Numbered from the stretch's first letter, positions 7,121-16,132 are shown. The stretch is 43,529 nucleotides of DNA from Aquihabitans sp. (GCA_025353965.1 JANXNS010000122.1:1-43529), one strand, 5' to 3'. Numbers and translations are program-made. The notes: generated from the letters alone by a model not told the origin.

Positions 7121-8293
7121 GTGGTCGATCCGCTCAGGTATGAGGCGCTTGAGGCAGTTGGGCTTGGTGCCGGGCTTGATGTGATGGGCGCCTGCTCGGC
7201 GGAGCCTTTCGAGGAGACCCGCGAGATTCTCGAGAAACGGCGTGCTGCCGGGTTGGCCGGGACCATGCAGTTCACCTACCGGAATCCCGCCCGGTCGACT
7301 GACCCGTCGGTCACGCTGCCGGGCGCGCAGACGTTGCTCGTGGGCGCCTGCTCGTATCACCGGGACCCACCACCACTTCCCGAGCGGGTTGGGCCTGTGG
7401 CGCGGGTGGCGCGCTATGTCTGGGCCGACGACCAGGAGCGGCTGCTGAAGGGCCTCGGTGCGGTTGCGGCCAACCTGGAGCAAGTTGGCCATCGGTCCTG
7501 TGTGATCTCCGATCAGAACCATCTGGTGGACCGCGCCGTTGCGGCGCGGGCTGGTCTGGGCTGGTTCGGCAAGAACGCCAACCTGCTCCTTCCGGGTCAA
7601 GGAAGCTGGTTCATTCTCGGTGCGGTCATCACCGACGCGGGTCCAGAGGACCTGGTGGGGCTGCCTTCGCCGGCACCGGTCTTGGATGGCTGCGGCACGT
7701 GCGATCGGTGCGGGCCTGCGTGTCCGACCGAGGCAATTGTTGCCCCCGGGGTGGTCGATGCCCGCCGGTGCTTGGCTTGGTCGCTACAGACCGAGGGGTC
7801 GTTTCCCCGGGAGCACCGGATCGTGCTCGGCGATCGAATTTACGGCTGCGACGAATGCCAGGAGGTCTGCCCACCCAACCGGAGAGAGATCCTGCGGGCG
7901 GCCCCAGATGGCCGAGGCCAGCCGGTACCAGAGGGAGACCCAACGCGTGCATGGGTACCCGTTCTTGAGCTGCTGGAAGCAACTGACCAGGAACTTCTGG
8001 ACCGCCACGGCCGCTGGTACATCGCCCGCCGAGACCCAGCTCACCTGCGGCGCAATGCGTTGGTCGTCCTCGGCAACATCGGCGATGGGGCGGATGGCGC
8101 CACTCGGACTGCGCTCGACGCCGCCCTGGTTCACCCGAACCCGGTGGTCCGCGCCCACGCGGTGTGGGCATCGCGTCGGCTGGGGTGCGACGATCTCCTA
8201 GCCGCCGTGGCCCAAGACCTGGACCCGATGGTCCGCGCCGAGCTGACCCAACCGGTTCCACCCCTCTCGACCCCCACTCCACGAGTCACGTGA
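7121..8293 (+). CDS. queG: Epoxyqueuosine reductase
   Basis: QueG reduces epoxyqueuosine to queuosine in tRNA, using cobalamin and two [4Fe-4S] clusters. The 390-residue protein shows the cobalamin-domain signature VDRAVAARAGLGWFGKN (about 131-147). It has a first ferredoxin motif C191xxC194xxC197xxxC201P, and a second set C243xxC246xxxC250P. The C-terminal third (about 275-375) is HEAT-like, including HLRRNALVVLGNIGDG. I chose GTG 7121 because it puts the N-terminus at the usual place; the frame is open farther upstream but overlaps the cysteine-rich gene. It overlaps the next gene by 4 nt. Other queuosine synthesis genes are not in the window. Confidence 0.93.
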   Translation: MVDPLRYEALEAVGLGAGLDVMGACSAEPFEETREILEKRRAAGLAGTMQFTYRNPARSTDPSVTLPGAQTLLVGACSYHRDPPPLPERVGPVARVARYVWADDQERLLKGLGAVAANLEQVGHRSCVISDQNHLVDRAVAARAGLGWFGKNANLLLPGQGSWFILGAVITDAGPEDLVGLPSPAPVLDGCGTCDRCGPACPTEAIVAPGVVDARRCLAWSLQTEGSFPREHRIVLGDRIYGCDECQEVCPPNRREILRAAPDGRGQPVPEGDPTRAWVPVLELLEATDQELLDRHGRWYIARRDPAHLRRNALVVLGNIGDGADGATRTALDAALVHPNPVVRAHAVWASRRLGCDDLLAAVAQDLDPMVRAELTQPVPPLSTPTPRVT

Positions 8294-9417
8294 AGCACCT
8301 CCTCGTCACCAACGATTTCCCTCCGAAGATCGGCGGCATCCAGTCGTATCTATGGGAATTGTGGCGGCGGCTGCCTGCTGCCGATGCAACCGTTCTGACC
8401 ACGCCGTATACGGGCGCCGAAGCGTTCGACGCGGCTGCGGGCCTACGCATTGAGCGGACTCGTGAGCGGGTGTTGTTGCCCACGCGGGGTCTGCGTCGTC
8501 AGATTCTTGCCCTAGCTGATGAGGTCGAGGCCGAACTGATCATCCTCGACCCCGCCCTGCCCGTAGGCCACCTCGGTCCCAGCCTTGGGCGCCCCTACGG
8601 CGTGATTCTCCACGGCGCCGAGGTCACGGTGCCAGGCCGGGTTCCCGGTCCGCGTCACGCGTTGGCCCGCGTGCTGCGAGGCGCAGACCTCGTCATTGCC
8701 GCCGGCGGCTACCCCGCCGACGAGGGCGAGCGGGCGGCCAACCAGGTGCTGCCCCTGGTGATCGTGCCTCCAGGGGTAGATGTCCAACGCTTCGTGCCGC
8801 TCGGGGAGCAGGCCCGGCTGGAGGCCAGGAAACGGTTCGGTGCGTCACCCGGATCCACCTTGGTGGTTTCGGTCAGCCGACTGGTTCCCCGCAAGGGGAT
8901 GGACACCCTCATCGAGGCGGCTGCCGGTCTGGCGCCCAGTCATCCAGACCTGGAGGTACTGATCGGGGGTAGCGGCCGGGACCTGGATCGGCTCGGAAAA
9001 CTGATTGCGGAGACGGGCGCTCCGGTCCGGTTGCTTGGTCGGGTGGAGGAAGCTGATCTCCCGACGTTGTACGGCTGTGCAGATGTCTTCTCCATGGCCT
9101 GCCGGAACCGTTGGCTCGGCCTGGAGCAGGAGGGCTTTGGCATCGTGTTCCTCGAAGCTGCGGCCTGTGGGGTACCGCAGATTGCCGGAGATAGTGGGGG
9201 GGCGGCCGAGGCGGTGGACGATCACGAGACGGGCCTAGTGGTGCGTGATCCGGGTTCGGTTGATGAGCTGGCCCGGGCGCTCAAGACCCTGGTGGCCGAT
9301 CCTGGTCTCCGGCGGCGTATGGGCGAGGCCGGGCGGGCGCGGGCCGAAGCTGAGTTCTCCTACGACGTGCTGGCGGAGCGCCTGACCACCGCGTTGGCCG
9401 GGAAGGCCACCCCATGA
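8290..9417 (+). CDS. GT4 glycosyltransferase, PimB-like mannosyltransferase
   Basis: The 375-residue protein is a GT-B fold glycosyltransferase of family GT4. The N-terminus TNDFPPKIGGIQSYLWEL matches the PimB' group, which adds the second mannose to phosphatidylinositol mannosides using GDP-mannose. The C-terminal donor domain has VSRLVPRKGMDTLIEA, then the E-x7-E motif EGFGIVFLE and the ACGVP and GGAAEAV segments. It starts at GTG 8290, inside the queG stop region, and ends in an ATGA overlap with the next gene, so translation is coupled. A neighbourhood with SRPBCC and ArsA genes is also found around mycobacterial pimB. The exact acceptor cannot be proved from the sequence. Confidence 0.85.
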   Translation: MKHLLVTNDFPPKIGGIQSYLWELWRRLPAADATVLTTPYTGAEAFDAAAGLRIERTRERVLLPTRGLRRQILALADEVEAELIILDPALPVGHLGPSLGRPYGVILHGAEVTVPGRVPGPRHALARVLRGADLVIAAGGYPADEGERAANQVLPLVIVPPGVDVQRFVPLGEQARLEARKRFGASPGSTLVVSVSRLVPRKGMDTLIEAAAGLAPSHPDLEVLIGGSGRDLDRLGKLIAETGAPVRLLGRVEEADLPTLYGCADVFSMACRNRWLGLEQEGFGIVFLEAAACGVPQIAGDSGGAAEAVDDHETGLVVRDPGSVDELARALKTLVADPGLRRRMGEAGRARAEAEFSYDVLAERLTTALAGKATP

Positions 9418-9917
9418 CCGCACCCGAACCGCTATCCGCCGAGGGGCCGCTCCCGCCGACCCGCTTCGGTGAGATGGCCGGAGGTGGCATCGTGCGGCTC
9501 GACGCCGTCGGCACCGCCGTCCTGGTCCTGGTCACCATTGTTGCTTCGTTCTGGGAGGGCACGGCCACCGACCTGCTCAACCTGGTGGTCTCTGGCGCGC
9601 TGTTCCTGGGGGGTTGTGCGGCCTTCACCGTGGGGTTCTTCCGGGCGGTGGGTCGGAGCCGAACGGAGGTCGTGGATCTGGCTGGGCTCTTCTACCTGAC
9701 TGGATCGGCGCCGCGTGTGGCCCGACGGTCGCTGCTCGGGTTGTGGTTTCTGCAGATCACCACGGCGGCCGCGAGCGTGGTTGCTGTCCAGCCACCATTC
9801 GGCGTGATGGCCCCGGTTTGGGGTATCGGGCTGCTCGCCGTGTGGGGTTCTCGCCACGGTTCGTTCCCCGTCAGGCCGCTTCACGACGGTCCGGGTCGCC
9901 GTTCTGCGCCACAATGA
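9414..9917 (+). CDS. Small integral membrane protein
   Basis: This 167-residue protein has about four hydrophobic helices: residues about 34-50, 57-78, 110-125 and 127-145. The N-terminus is short and cytoplasmic-looking, and the C-terminus is arginine-rich. I recognise no family. It sits in an ATGA overlap after the mannosyltransferase gene and overlaps the SRPBCC gene by 4 nt. Being locked between lipid-glycosylation and lipid-binding-type genes suggests an envelope-related role, but this is context only. Confidence 0.75.
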   Translation: MTAPEPLSAEGPLPPTRFGEMAGGGIVRLDAVGTAVLVLVTIVASFWEGTATDLLNLVVSGALFLGGCAAFTVGFFRAVGRSRTEVVDLAGLFYLTGSAPRVARRSLLGLWFLQITTAAASVVAVQPPFGVMAPVWGIGLLAVWGSRHGSFPVRPLHDGPGRRSAPQ

Positions 9918-10375
9918 CTTCTATGGCCGACCGAGTCACCGAACACACCACGATCGCTGCGGACCCGAACGTCGTTCTGGGTGTGCTGCTCGATTTCCCG
10001 GCCTATCCAGAGTGGGCCACGGATTTAAAGTCGATCGAGGTCCTCGAGACCGACGATCAGGGTCGGGGGATCTCCGTCCGGTACCGGGCCGCCGGTATGG
10101 GCCGGTCCACCTCGTACACCTTGGCCTACGACTACAGCGACCCAGCCCGGGTGGCCTGGAAGCTGACCGACGGAGACATCGTCCGCAAGCTCGATGGGCA
10201 TTACGAGATGCACTCGGCCGATGCTGGTACTGCAGTCACCTATGAGCTTGAGGTCGAGCTCGTCGTGCCGTTGCCGGGCTTCGTCAAAGCGCGCACGCAG
10301 GGGCGCATCATGCACTCGGCCCTGCACGAGTTGAAGTCGCGGGTCGAGGGCCTGGGCGGGTCGCCCGCCTCGTGA
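9914..10375 (+). CDS. SRPBCC (START-like) family protein
   Basis: The 153-residue protein is a polyketide-cyclase/START-like (SRPBCC) domain: a first strand with TEHTTIAADPNVVLGVLLDFPAYPEW, a run of beta strands, and a C-terminal long helix (GRIMHSALHELKSRVEGL). Such folds bind hydrophobic ligands in a deep cavity. The pairing with an ArsA-like ATPase directly downstream matches the mycobacterial Rv2185c-Rv2184c pair. ATG 9914 overlaps the upstream stop; a second in-frame ATG at 9923 is an alternative. The ligand is unknown. Confidence 0.86.
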   Translation: MTSMADRVTEHTTIAADPNVVLGVLLDFPAYPEWATDLKSIEVLETDDQGRGISVRYRAAGMGRSTSYTLAYDYSDPARVAWKLTDGDIVRKLDGHYEMHSADAGTAVTYELEVELVVPLPGFVKARTQGRIMHSALHELKSRVEGLGGSPAS

Positions 10376-11616
10376 GGGTCCTGCTTTTCACCGGCAAGGG
10401 TGGCGTAGGCAAGACCACCACCGCGGCAGCTACGGCGCTTCGCTGCGCAGATTCAGGCTTGCGAACCATCGTGTTGAGCACCGATCCTGCCCATTCTCTG
10501 GCCGATGCCTATGCGCTGAACTTGGGCGATACGCCGGTGGAGATTGTTCCTAACCTGTGGGGCCAGCAGCTCGACACGCAGGCCCGAATGGAAGACACCT
10601 GGGTGGAAATCCAGGCGTGGCTCATGCAGGTCTTTGAATGGGCTGGGGTGGCGGCCATCGAGGCCGAGGAATTGGCGGTCATCCCTGGGCTGGACGAAAT
10701 CTTCAGCCTGAGCGACATCAAGTCATATGCCGACAGCGGCGACTGGGACGTCGTGGTGGTGGACTGTGCTCCGACGGCGGAGACGCTGCGCTTGCTGTCC
10801 TTGCCGGAGATTTTGCGCTGGTACATGGATCGGGTATTCCCGATGAGCCGTAAGCTGAACAAGGTGGTGTCTCCGCTGCTCGGCCGGGTGGCAGGCCTTC
10901 CCACCCCAGGCGATGACGTGTTCGGCTCGGCCTCCAAGTTCTACGACCGACTGGATGGCGTCCGCGAACTCCTGTGTGACACCGAGCGGACCAGCGTGCG
11001 GCTGGTGGTCAACCCGGAGCGTCTCGTGGTGGCGGAAGCTCGTCGCACCCATACGTACCTGTCGCTTTTCGGGTACCGGGTAGACGCCGTTGTGGCCAAC
11101 CGGCTGCTCCCGGAGGCGGTGACCGACCCGTGGTTCGCTGAGTGGAAGGCCCGCCACGTCGAGCACCTCACCGCTATAGAAGAAGGGTTTGCGCCGCTCC
11201 CGATTTTGCGGGCGGAGTTGGCGGCTGATGAGTTGGTGGGTGTGGATGCCCTGCGGGGTTTCGCCGAGTCCCTCTATGGTGATCTCGATCCGGCTGGGGT
11301 GCTGCACCCGGGGGAACCCATGCAGGTGATTCGGAAAGGCAACGGCTACGAGCTGGTTCTGGAGCTCCCGTTTGCGGAGAAAGATGACCTCGAGCTCGGC
11401 CGCCGAGACGACGAGTTACTCATCCGAGTCGGCGGTCATCGGCGAGCACTGCTGCTGCCCGATTCGCTGCGCCGCCGCCCGGTTGGCGCAGCGTCGTTGA
11501 CCGACGGTCGGCTGCGGGTCACCTTCGCCGGGGAACCGGATCGCGCTCAAGGGCGCCCGGGGTCGCGGTCATGGACGTCGCCTCGGTCCAGCCGGCGTAG
11601 ATCGCAAGCCCGATGA
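10372..11616 (+). CDS. ArsA/Get3-like ATPase with C-terminal HSP20-like domain
   Basis: This 414-residue deviant-Walker-A ATPase carries GKGGVGKTT at residues 7-15, a switch I-like STDPAHSLADAY, and the VVVVDCAPTAETLRLLSLPE segment around the A-loop. It has one ATPase domain, not the two of classical ArsA. Residues about 317-385 form a beta-rich domain similar to the ArsA-HSP20 module, beginning MQVIRKGNGYELVLELPF. No arsenic genes are nearby and I see no CxxC arsenite site, so arsenite transport is unlikely. Membrane-protein or lipid handling is a better guess. GTG 10372 overlaps the SRPBCC stop and the gene overlaps the next by 4 nt. Confidence 0.88.
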   Translation: MRVLLFTGKGGVGKTTTAAATALRCADSGLRTIVLSTDPAHSLADAYALNLGDTPVEIVPNLWGQQLDTQARMEDTWVEIQAWLMQVFEWAGVAAIEAEELAVIPGLDEIFSLSDIKSYADSGDWDVVVVDCAPTAETLRLLSLPEILRWYMDRVFPMSRKLNKVVSPLLGRVAGLPTPGDDVFGSASKFYDRLDGVRELLCDTERTSVRLVVNPERLVVAEARRTHTYLSLFGYRVDAVVANRLLPEAVTDPWFAEWKARHVEHLTAIEEGFAPLPILRAELAADELVGVDALRGFAESLYGDLDPAGVLHPGEPMQVIRKGNGYELVLELPFAEKDDLELGRRDDELLIRVGGHRRALLLPDSLRRRPVGAASLTDGRLRVTFAGEPDRAQGRPGSRSWTSPRSSRRRSQAR

Positions 11617-11912
11617 CCGCAACCAATGACCAGCGGGATCCCCTTGGTCGGCTCCGAGATCTTGCCGACAATGAGCCGCGGGTTCAGGCCAGCCTGGATC
11701 ATCTTCAGCGGGCGGCGCGAGAGATGATCGCCGCCTCGCGTGCGCTGCTCGATGTGGCCGAGGACATGATCGACGATCCAAAGGCGGCCAGTGGTCTGTT
11801 GGATCTACTCGGCGCGGTCGGAGATCTTGCTGGCCGGGTGGCCAGACCGGCCAGCCCGTCCGCCGATGATGATGACGATGAACCGCCAATCCAGCGGATC
11901 CCCGTCTCCTGA
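11613..11912 (+). CDS. Small helical acidic-tailed protein of unknown function
   Basis: This 99-residue protein is predicted to be mostly helical (residues about 10-75, with heptad-like Leu and Ala spacing). It ends in a run of aspartates (about 86-90) and a short PPIQRIPVS tail. It overlaps the ArsA-like gene by 4 nt (ATGA), which argues that the two products are made together. A small gene also follows the ArsA-like gene in mycobacteria (Rv2183c region), but I cannot claim homology. No catalytic motif is seen. Confidence 0.7.
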   Translation: MTATNDQRDPLGRLRDLADNEPRVQASLDHLQRAAREMIAASRALLDVAEDMIDDPKAASGLLDLLGAVGDLAGRVARPASPSADDDDDEPPIQRIPVS

Positions 11913-12005
11913 CCTCATTGCCGTCGACGGGGTGAACCATCGGGTACCGTCTGGCCTCGTGAACCGCCATTTTCCGGCTAATCGGCGGGCGAAGGACTGA
12001 GTGCA

Positions 12006-14585
12006 ATGAAGGTCATCCAACTGCGCGGAACCACCGGTGATGACGTCGTTATAGATCTGCATCCGCAGGTCACCCTGATCCGGGGCCTTGACCCGACCCG
12101 CCGGGCCTGGTTGATAGATGTGTTGGGGAGACTGGCAGGAGGCCGCAACCTGCCCGCAACAGGGGAGCTGGAAGCCCACGGCATCCTCTTTGATCTGCAC
12201 GACGAAACGCTGGCGGTTCTCGGTCTGGACGACTCCGTGCCGTCCGTGGTCACCGCCGCAGATCTTCCAGGTCACAATCCCGCAAGAGATGCTGCGGCCC
12301 GTCACCTAGCAGAGGCCAACCGTCGCCGCGACGAGTCCGCTGCTCAGCTCGCCGCTCGCCGAGCCACCATGACGGCCGCCCTGGCCGAACGTGACGCCGC
12401 CGGGGAGGCGCTCGATGAGCTGGCTCGAGGCGAAGGAGCAGCCCGGACGGCCATTGCCGCGGCCGGTGCGGAGCGGAGCCGACTGGAATTTGAGCTGCAG
12501 TCAGCACGCGATGAACGGGGCCGCCACGAAGATCGACTGGCGGAGTCGGTGACCGCCCGTGAGGCGGTGGTCGAAGAACGCAATCTGGCGGCTCATCGGT
12601 TGGAGGCGGCGCACTACCGGCGACGCGAAGCCATGGCCGAAGCAACCCAGGCGGCAGCCCAACTGGAGGAGGCTCGCTCAGGCGCAGACCCATCCTCGGA
12701 TCCGACCATCGAGGCCAGCCGGGCTCGTGACCGGTTGGCGGTGGCCGCAGGCGCCGCCGCTGAAGCCGATCCCGATGGTGGCGATTCTCCACTCAGCCGT
12801 CGCTTGGCCGATCTTGAGCGCCGCCGGGTGGAGTTGGCCCGCCTGGAGGCGGCCATGGGTGAGGGGAAGAGCGCGCCCGTTGCCCGGGCGCTCGACGATT
12901 ACCTCGGTGCGTCATCGGAGGCCGTTCCGGTGGTGGCCGCCCTCGCTTTGGCAGATACTTGGCGGGACTTGCACCAGCAGATCAGCGCCTTGGATGCGGG
13001 GGTCTCGCCCGCCGAGCTAGAAGCCGAGTCGCTCGTCATGAACGCTCGCCAGTCGGTGCTTGCGGCAGAGTCGGACTTCAACCAGCCCGTTCTTACCTCC
13101 GAGCAGATCACCAAGGTTGAGGCGGCCCACACGGCGGTCCTGGAAGCCCAGGATCGCTCCAATGCCCGCTTTGGTGGGAGCCGGGCACGGAAGCGGCTGG
13201 AGGAAGCCCGCGGCTATGAGCGTCGGGTGCTGGAGCGTCTTGGCTTCTCCAACTATGGCGAGTACATGATGAGCTCATCGAGCTATGACGCCATGCCCGC
13301 CAACCGGGTCGTCTTGGACAGGGCGCGTGCGGGCCAGCTCAGTGCCGAGGATGTCCTGGCTGCGCTGCCCGGGGCGGGGGATCGCCGCCGGCGGCGAGCT
13401 GCATTGCTTTCTCGTCGTGATGCGGTTGCGCCCCGAGTGGCGGACCTTCTCGGCTACGAACCCACGGGTCCCGAGGTGGAGGAAGAACTTCGAAGCCTCC
13501 GTGAGCCGTTGGCAGGCGACGAAGTCGCGCTCGATGCGCTGGCCCGTCGGCTGGTAGACGCGGGGGTCGACGTTGGTGAGGGGCCCTACGAATGGGAGGA
13601 TCTCGTCCTGCTAGGTCGTGCCTACCTGGCCGAGGAACGCTCGGCGGAGGTCCAGCGGGCCGACATCTTTGCTGCGCTGGCTGCGTTGGACCAGGCCGTT
13701 GATTCGCTCCGTGATGCTCGCAGTCGCGGAGCGACGGACCTTCCCGACGCCCCGCCGCTGCCCCCGCTGGCTGAGCCCATTGCCGCTCCCGAAACTGCTT
13801 TTTCTGCGGCCACGGCCGATGTCGACGCGCTGACCCTGCGTGAGGCCCGTTGGGCAGAGGTCGAGGCGGCCCGGTTGGCCTCCGCCGAGGCGGAGGCGGC
13901 GGTGGCTCGCCATCGTGAGGCCTCTGGCCGGCTTGAGGAGCTGGAACAGGTTCTGGCTGAGCGGACAGCCGCCGAGGCAAAGGCGGCGGCGGATGTGGCC
14001 GAGGCTGAGACCATCTTGGGCCCGGAGCTGGAAGGTCGGACGGTGGAGGCGGTCACCCTGGTTTCGGAGGCGGAGGCTGCGTTGGCTCGGGCGCGGGCCA
14101 ACGAGGGCGAGGTGAGCACCCAGATCACTGGCCAGCAGGGCTTGTCCGGAGCGGAGCCGCTCCTGGTTGCAGCCGAGGGACGCGTAGGGGCGGCCGAGCG
14201 GGCGCTTTCCGAGGCAGCCGCCGCCGAGCAGGCCACCGCTGGTGTGTTGGCTGAAGCCGAGGCTGCGTTGGCCACAGCCGTCCAGGCGGAAGAACAAGCG
14301 GCGGCGGCTGCCGCTGCGCTTGACCGGGCGTCGCTGACTGATGCCACGGAGTGGGAGTTGCTCTCCCGACTGGCCCGCGTGCGGTCAGTGGGCCCCGGTG
14401 GCTCTATCCCGCTCGTCCTGGACGATCCGTTCGCCGTGCTCGACGACACCGAGGTTGTCACCGTTCTGGATCACCTGGCGCTGCTTGGCGGCGCCGTCCA
14501 ACTAGTGGTGGTCAGCGATCGCCCGGTCATTGCGACATGGGCAGCTGGCCTTAGCGCCGACCGAGTCCTGGTCCGCGCCGGGTGA
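12006..14585 (+). CDS. SMC/Rad50-like coiled-coil protein with degenerate ATPase head
   Basis: The 859-residue protein has the plan of an SMC-type ATPase: an N-terminal head strand, two long Ala/Glu/Arg-rich coiled coils (about 95-270 and 540-770) and a C-terminal head lobe. The usual P-loop is absent; its place is taken by LIRGLDPTRRAWLIDVLGRL (about 24-43), with no GxxGxGKST. The C-terminal lobe keeps a Walker-B-like strand PLVLDDPFAVLDD (about 802-812, DD instead of DE) and a following VQLVVVSDR strand. ATP binding may therefore be lost or altered. ATG 12006 has AAGGA upstream. The last codons overlap the downstream glucokinase start. DNA or cell-envelope tethering is conceivable but unproven. 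Confidence 0.72.
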   Translation: MKVIQLRGTTGDDVVIDLHPQVTLIRGLDPTRRAWLIDVLGRLAGGRNLPATGELEAHGILFDLHDETLAVLGLDDSVPSVVTAADLPGHNPARDAAARHLAEANRRRDESAAQLAARRATMTAALAERDAAGEALDELARGEGAARTAIAAAGAERSRLEFELQSARDERGRHEDRLAESVTAREAVVEERNLAAHRLEAAHYRRREAMAEATQAAAQLEEARSGADPSSDPTIEASRARDRLAVAAGAAAEADPDGGDSPLSRRLADLERRRVELARLEAAMGEGKSAPVARALDDYLGASSEAVPVVAALALADTWRDLHQQISALDAGVSPAELEAESLVMNARQSVLAAESDFNQPVLTSEQITKVEAAHTAVLEAQDRSNARFGGSRARKRLEEARGYERRVLERLGFSNYGEYMMSSSSYDAMPANRVVLDRARAGQLSAEDVLAALPGAGDRRRRRAALLSRRDAVAPRVADLLGYEPTGPEVEEELRSLREPLAGDEVALDALARRLVDAGVDVGEGPYEWEDLVLLGRAYLAEERSAEVQRADIFAALAALDQAVDSLRDARSRGATDLPDAPPLPPLAEPIAAPETAFSAATADVDALTLREARWAEVEAARLASAEAEAAVARHREASGRLEELEQVLAERTAAEAKAAADVAEAETILGPELEGRTVEAVTLVSEAEAALARARANEGEVSTQITGQQGLSGAEPLLVAAEGRVGAAERALSEAAAAEQATAGVLAEAEAALATAVQAEEQAAAAAAALDRASLTDATEWELLSRLARVRSVGPGGSIPLVLDDPFAVLDDTEVVTVLDHLALLGGAVQLVVVSDRPVIATWAAGLSADRVLVRAG

Positions 14586-15553
14586 GCATGGTTCAGTCCC
14601 TTGTCTGTGGCCTTGACCTCGGCGGTACAAAGCTTTTGGGACTGGTCGCAGATCCGGCTGGAGACCAGCCCGTTGCGCTCAGCAAGGTGCTGGCTCCCCG
14701 CGGTCCGGATGCGGTCGTAGATGGGCTGGTGGCGTTGGCCACCGATCTCTGCGAGCGGGCGGCGGCGGCCGGCGATGGCACGGTTGTTGCGGTGGGGCTG
14801 GGTGCCCCCGGCTTGGTCGATAGGACTGGCACCCTTCGCTATGGACCAAACATTGCCGGGGTGGTGGAGGTGCCGTTTGCTCAGCTGCTGAGCGAGCGCC
14901 TGGGCTTGCCGGTCGTGGTCGAAAACGATGCAACCTGTGCCGCCTGGGCCGAGCACGAGCGTGGTGCGGCCCGGGGGGCCAACCATTCGCTCACGGTGAC
15001 GTTGGGAACGGGGATTGGAGCTGGCATGACCGTGAAGGGGGAGACCCTCCGGGGTGCACATGGCTATGCGGGCGAGGCCGGGCACATGGTGGTCGACCCC
15101 CATGGCCCCCGGTGCCCGTGTGGCCGCCGGGGCTGCTGGGAACGGTATGCCTCGGGCTCGGGGCTCGGCTGGTTAGCTCGGGAGGCGGCCCTGGCGGGGT
15201 TGGCGTCTCGGATGGTCGAGCTGGCTGGCGGAGACCCGGAGGCGGTTCGTGGTGAGCAGGTGACGGCCGCGGCTGTAGAAGGTGACGCGCAGGCATTGGC
15301 GGTGCTGGAGAAGTTCGGCTGGTGGGTTGCTCTCGGCCTGGCCAACCTGGTCAACATCCTCGATAGCGAGATCGTGGTGATCGGTGGTGGGCTAGCCGAG
15401 GCAGGAGACCTCCTGCTGAACCCCATCCGGGCGGCCTACGGCGAGCTCGTGATGGGCGCGAACTATCGTGAGCCCGTTCCGATCGTCCAAGCACAACTGG
15501 GTGAACGGGCGGGCGCTTGGGGTGCAGCCCTGCTAGCGGCGGCCCGCACCTAA
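14582..15553 (+). CDS. ROK-family glucokinase
   Basis: This 323-residue ROK kinase likely phosphorylates glucose (ATP or polyphosphate donor not distinguishable here). The N-terminus has LDLGGTK (phosphate-binding), then VENDATCAAWAE with the catalytic Asp, GTGIGAGM, the sugar-binding EAGHM, and the ROK zinc motif CPCGRRGCWE. It starts at GTG 14582, overlapping the SMC-like stop; ATG 14588 in the same frame is an alternative. It ends 4 bp from the convergent pyrophosphatase gene. It is separate from the second ROK protein at 32821, which is more divergent. Confidence 0.9.
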   Translation: MSMVQSLVCGLDLGGTKLLGLVADPAGDQPVALSKVLAPRGPDAVVDGLVALATDLCERAAAAGDGTVVAVGLGAPGLVDRTGTLRYGPNIAGVVEVPFAQLLSERLGLPVVVENDATCAAWAEHERGAARGANHSLTVTLGTGIGAGMTVKGETLRGAHGYAGEAGHMVVDPHGPRCPCGRRGCWERYASGSGLGWLAREAALAGLASRMVELAGGDPEAVRGEQVTAAAVEGDAQALAVLEKFGWWVALGLANLVNILDSEIVVIGGGLAEAGDLLLNPIRAAYGELVMGANYREPVPIVQAQLGERAGAWGAALLAAART

Positions 15554-15557
15554 CGGC

Positions 15558-16064
15558 TCAGGCAAACGCGGTGCCTTTGGCCCGTTCGATCGACTCGGCA
15601 ATTTCCTGCTCGGCTTGGACTCGACCCTCAAAGCCTTTGGTGTCGGCGAATTTGCCCGGCTCCAGTTGCTTGTAGACCTCAAAGAAATGACCGATTTCAT
15701 CGGTCAGGTGGTCCGGCAGTTGATCGATGTCCTGGACGTGGTCCCAGCGCGGGTCGCCATGGGGAACGCAGATGATCTTGGCATCCGGCCCAGCATCATC
15801 GACCATCCAGAACACGCCCACGGGCCGGGCGCGGACTCGGCACCCGGGAAACGTGGGCTCTTCCATGATCACCAATGCGTCCAGCGGGTCCCCGTCTTCG
15901 CCCAGGGTGTGGTCCACGTAGCCGTAGTCCGCCGGGTACACCGTGGCCGAAAACAGGCGCCGGTCCAACCAGATTTCGCCGGTCTCGTGATCGATCTCGT
16001 ACTTGTTTCGGCTTCCGCGGGGGATCTCGACGACGACAGGAACGAACTCGACAGGATCAGGCAT
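15558..16064 (-). CDS. ppa: Inorganic pyrophosphatase, family I
   Basis: The soluble enzyme hydrolyses pyrophosphate to two phosphates, pulling biosynthetic reactions forward. The 168-residue length suits prokaryotic family I. Motifs: [11 protein letters not shown] near residue 13, DYGYVDHT, the metal-binding [10 protein letters not shown], and [11 protein letters not shown] further on. ATG 16064 is chosen because it starts the [17 protein letters not shown]-type N-terminus; the frame is open 17 codons upstream but those residues do not look conserved. It is divergent from the aminotransferase gene and convergent with glucokinase. Confidence 0.96.
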   Translation of the reverse strand: MPDPVEFVPVVVEIPRGSRNKYEIDHETGEIWLDRRLFSATVYPADYGYVDHTLGEDGDPLDALVIMEEPTFPGCRVRARPVGVFWMVDDAGPDAKIICVPHGDPRWDHVQDIDQLPDHLTDEIGHFFEVYKQLEPGKFADTKGFEGRVQAEQEIAESIERAKGTAFA

Positions 16065-16119
16065 GGCTTCAGCTTGGCATGTCCAGCAAAGGGTTCTCGG
16101 TGGGCCTAGGCACAACGCG

Positions 16120-16125
16120 TAACGT
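16120..16125 (+). promoter_or_regulatory. Putative leaderless -10 element (TAACGT)
   Basis: TAACGT ends 7 nt before ATG 16133 of the aminotransferase gene and there is no Shine-Dalgarno. It supports that start over longer in-frame possibilities that would run into ppa. Confidence 0.45.
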
Positions 16126-16132
16126 GCGAACC

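Noticed and set aside
10372-11616. Arsenite-pump ATPase (arsA) assignment
   Set aside because: There is only one ATPase domain, an HSP20-like C-terminus, no ars genes nearby, and the context is envelope-type genes.
12250-14461. Long reading frames opposite the SMC-like gene on the minus strand
   Set aside because: They overlap a clearly coding coiled-coil gene, are rich in Arg, Pro and Ser as expected for antisense frames in GC-rich DNA, and have no family motif.
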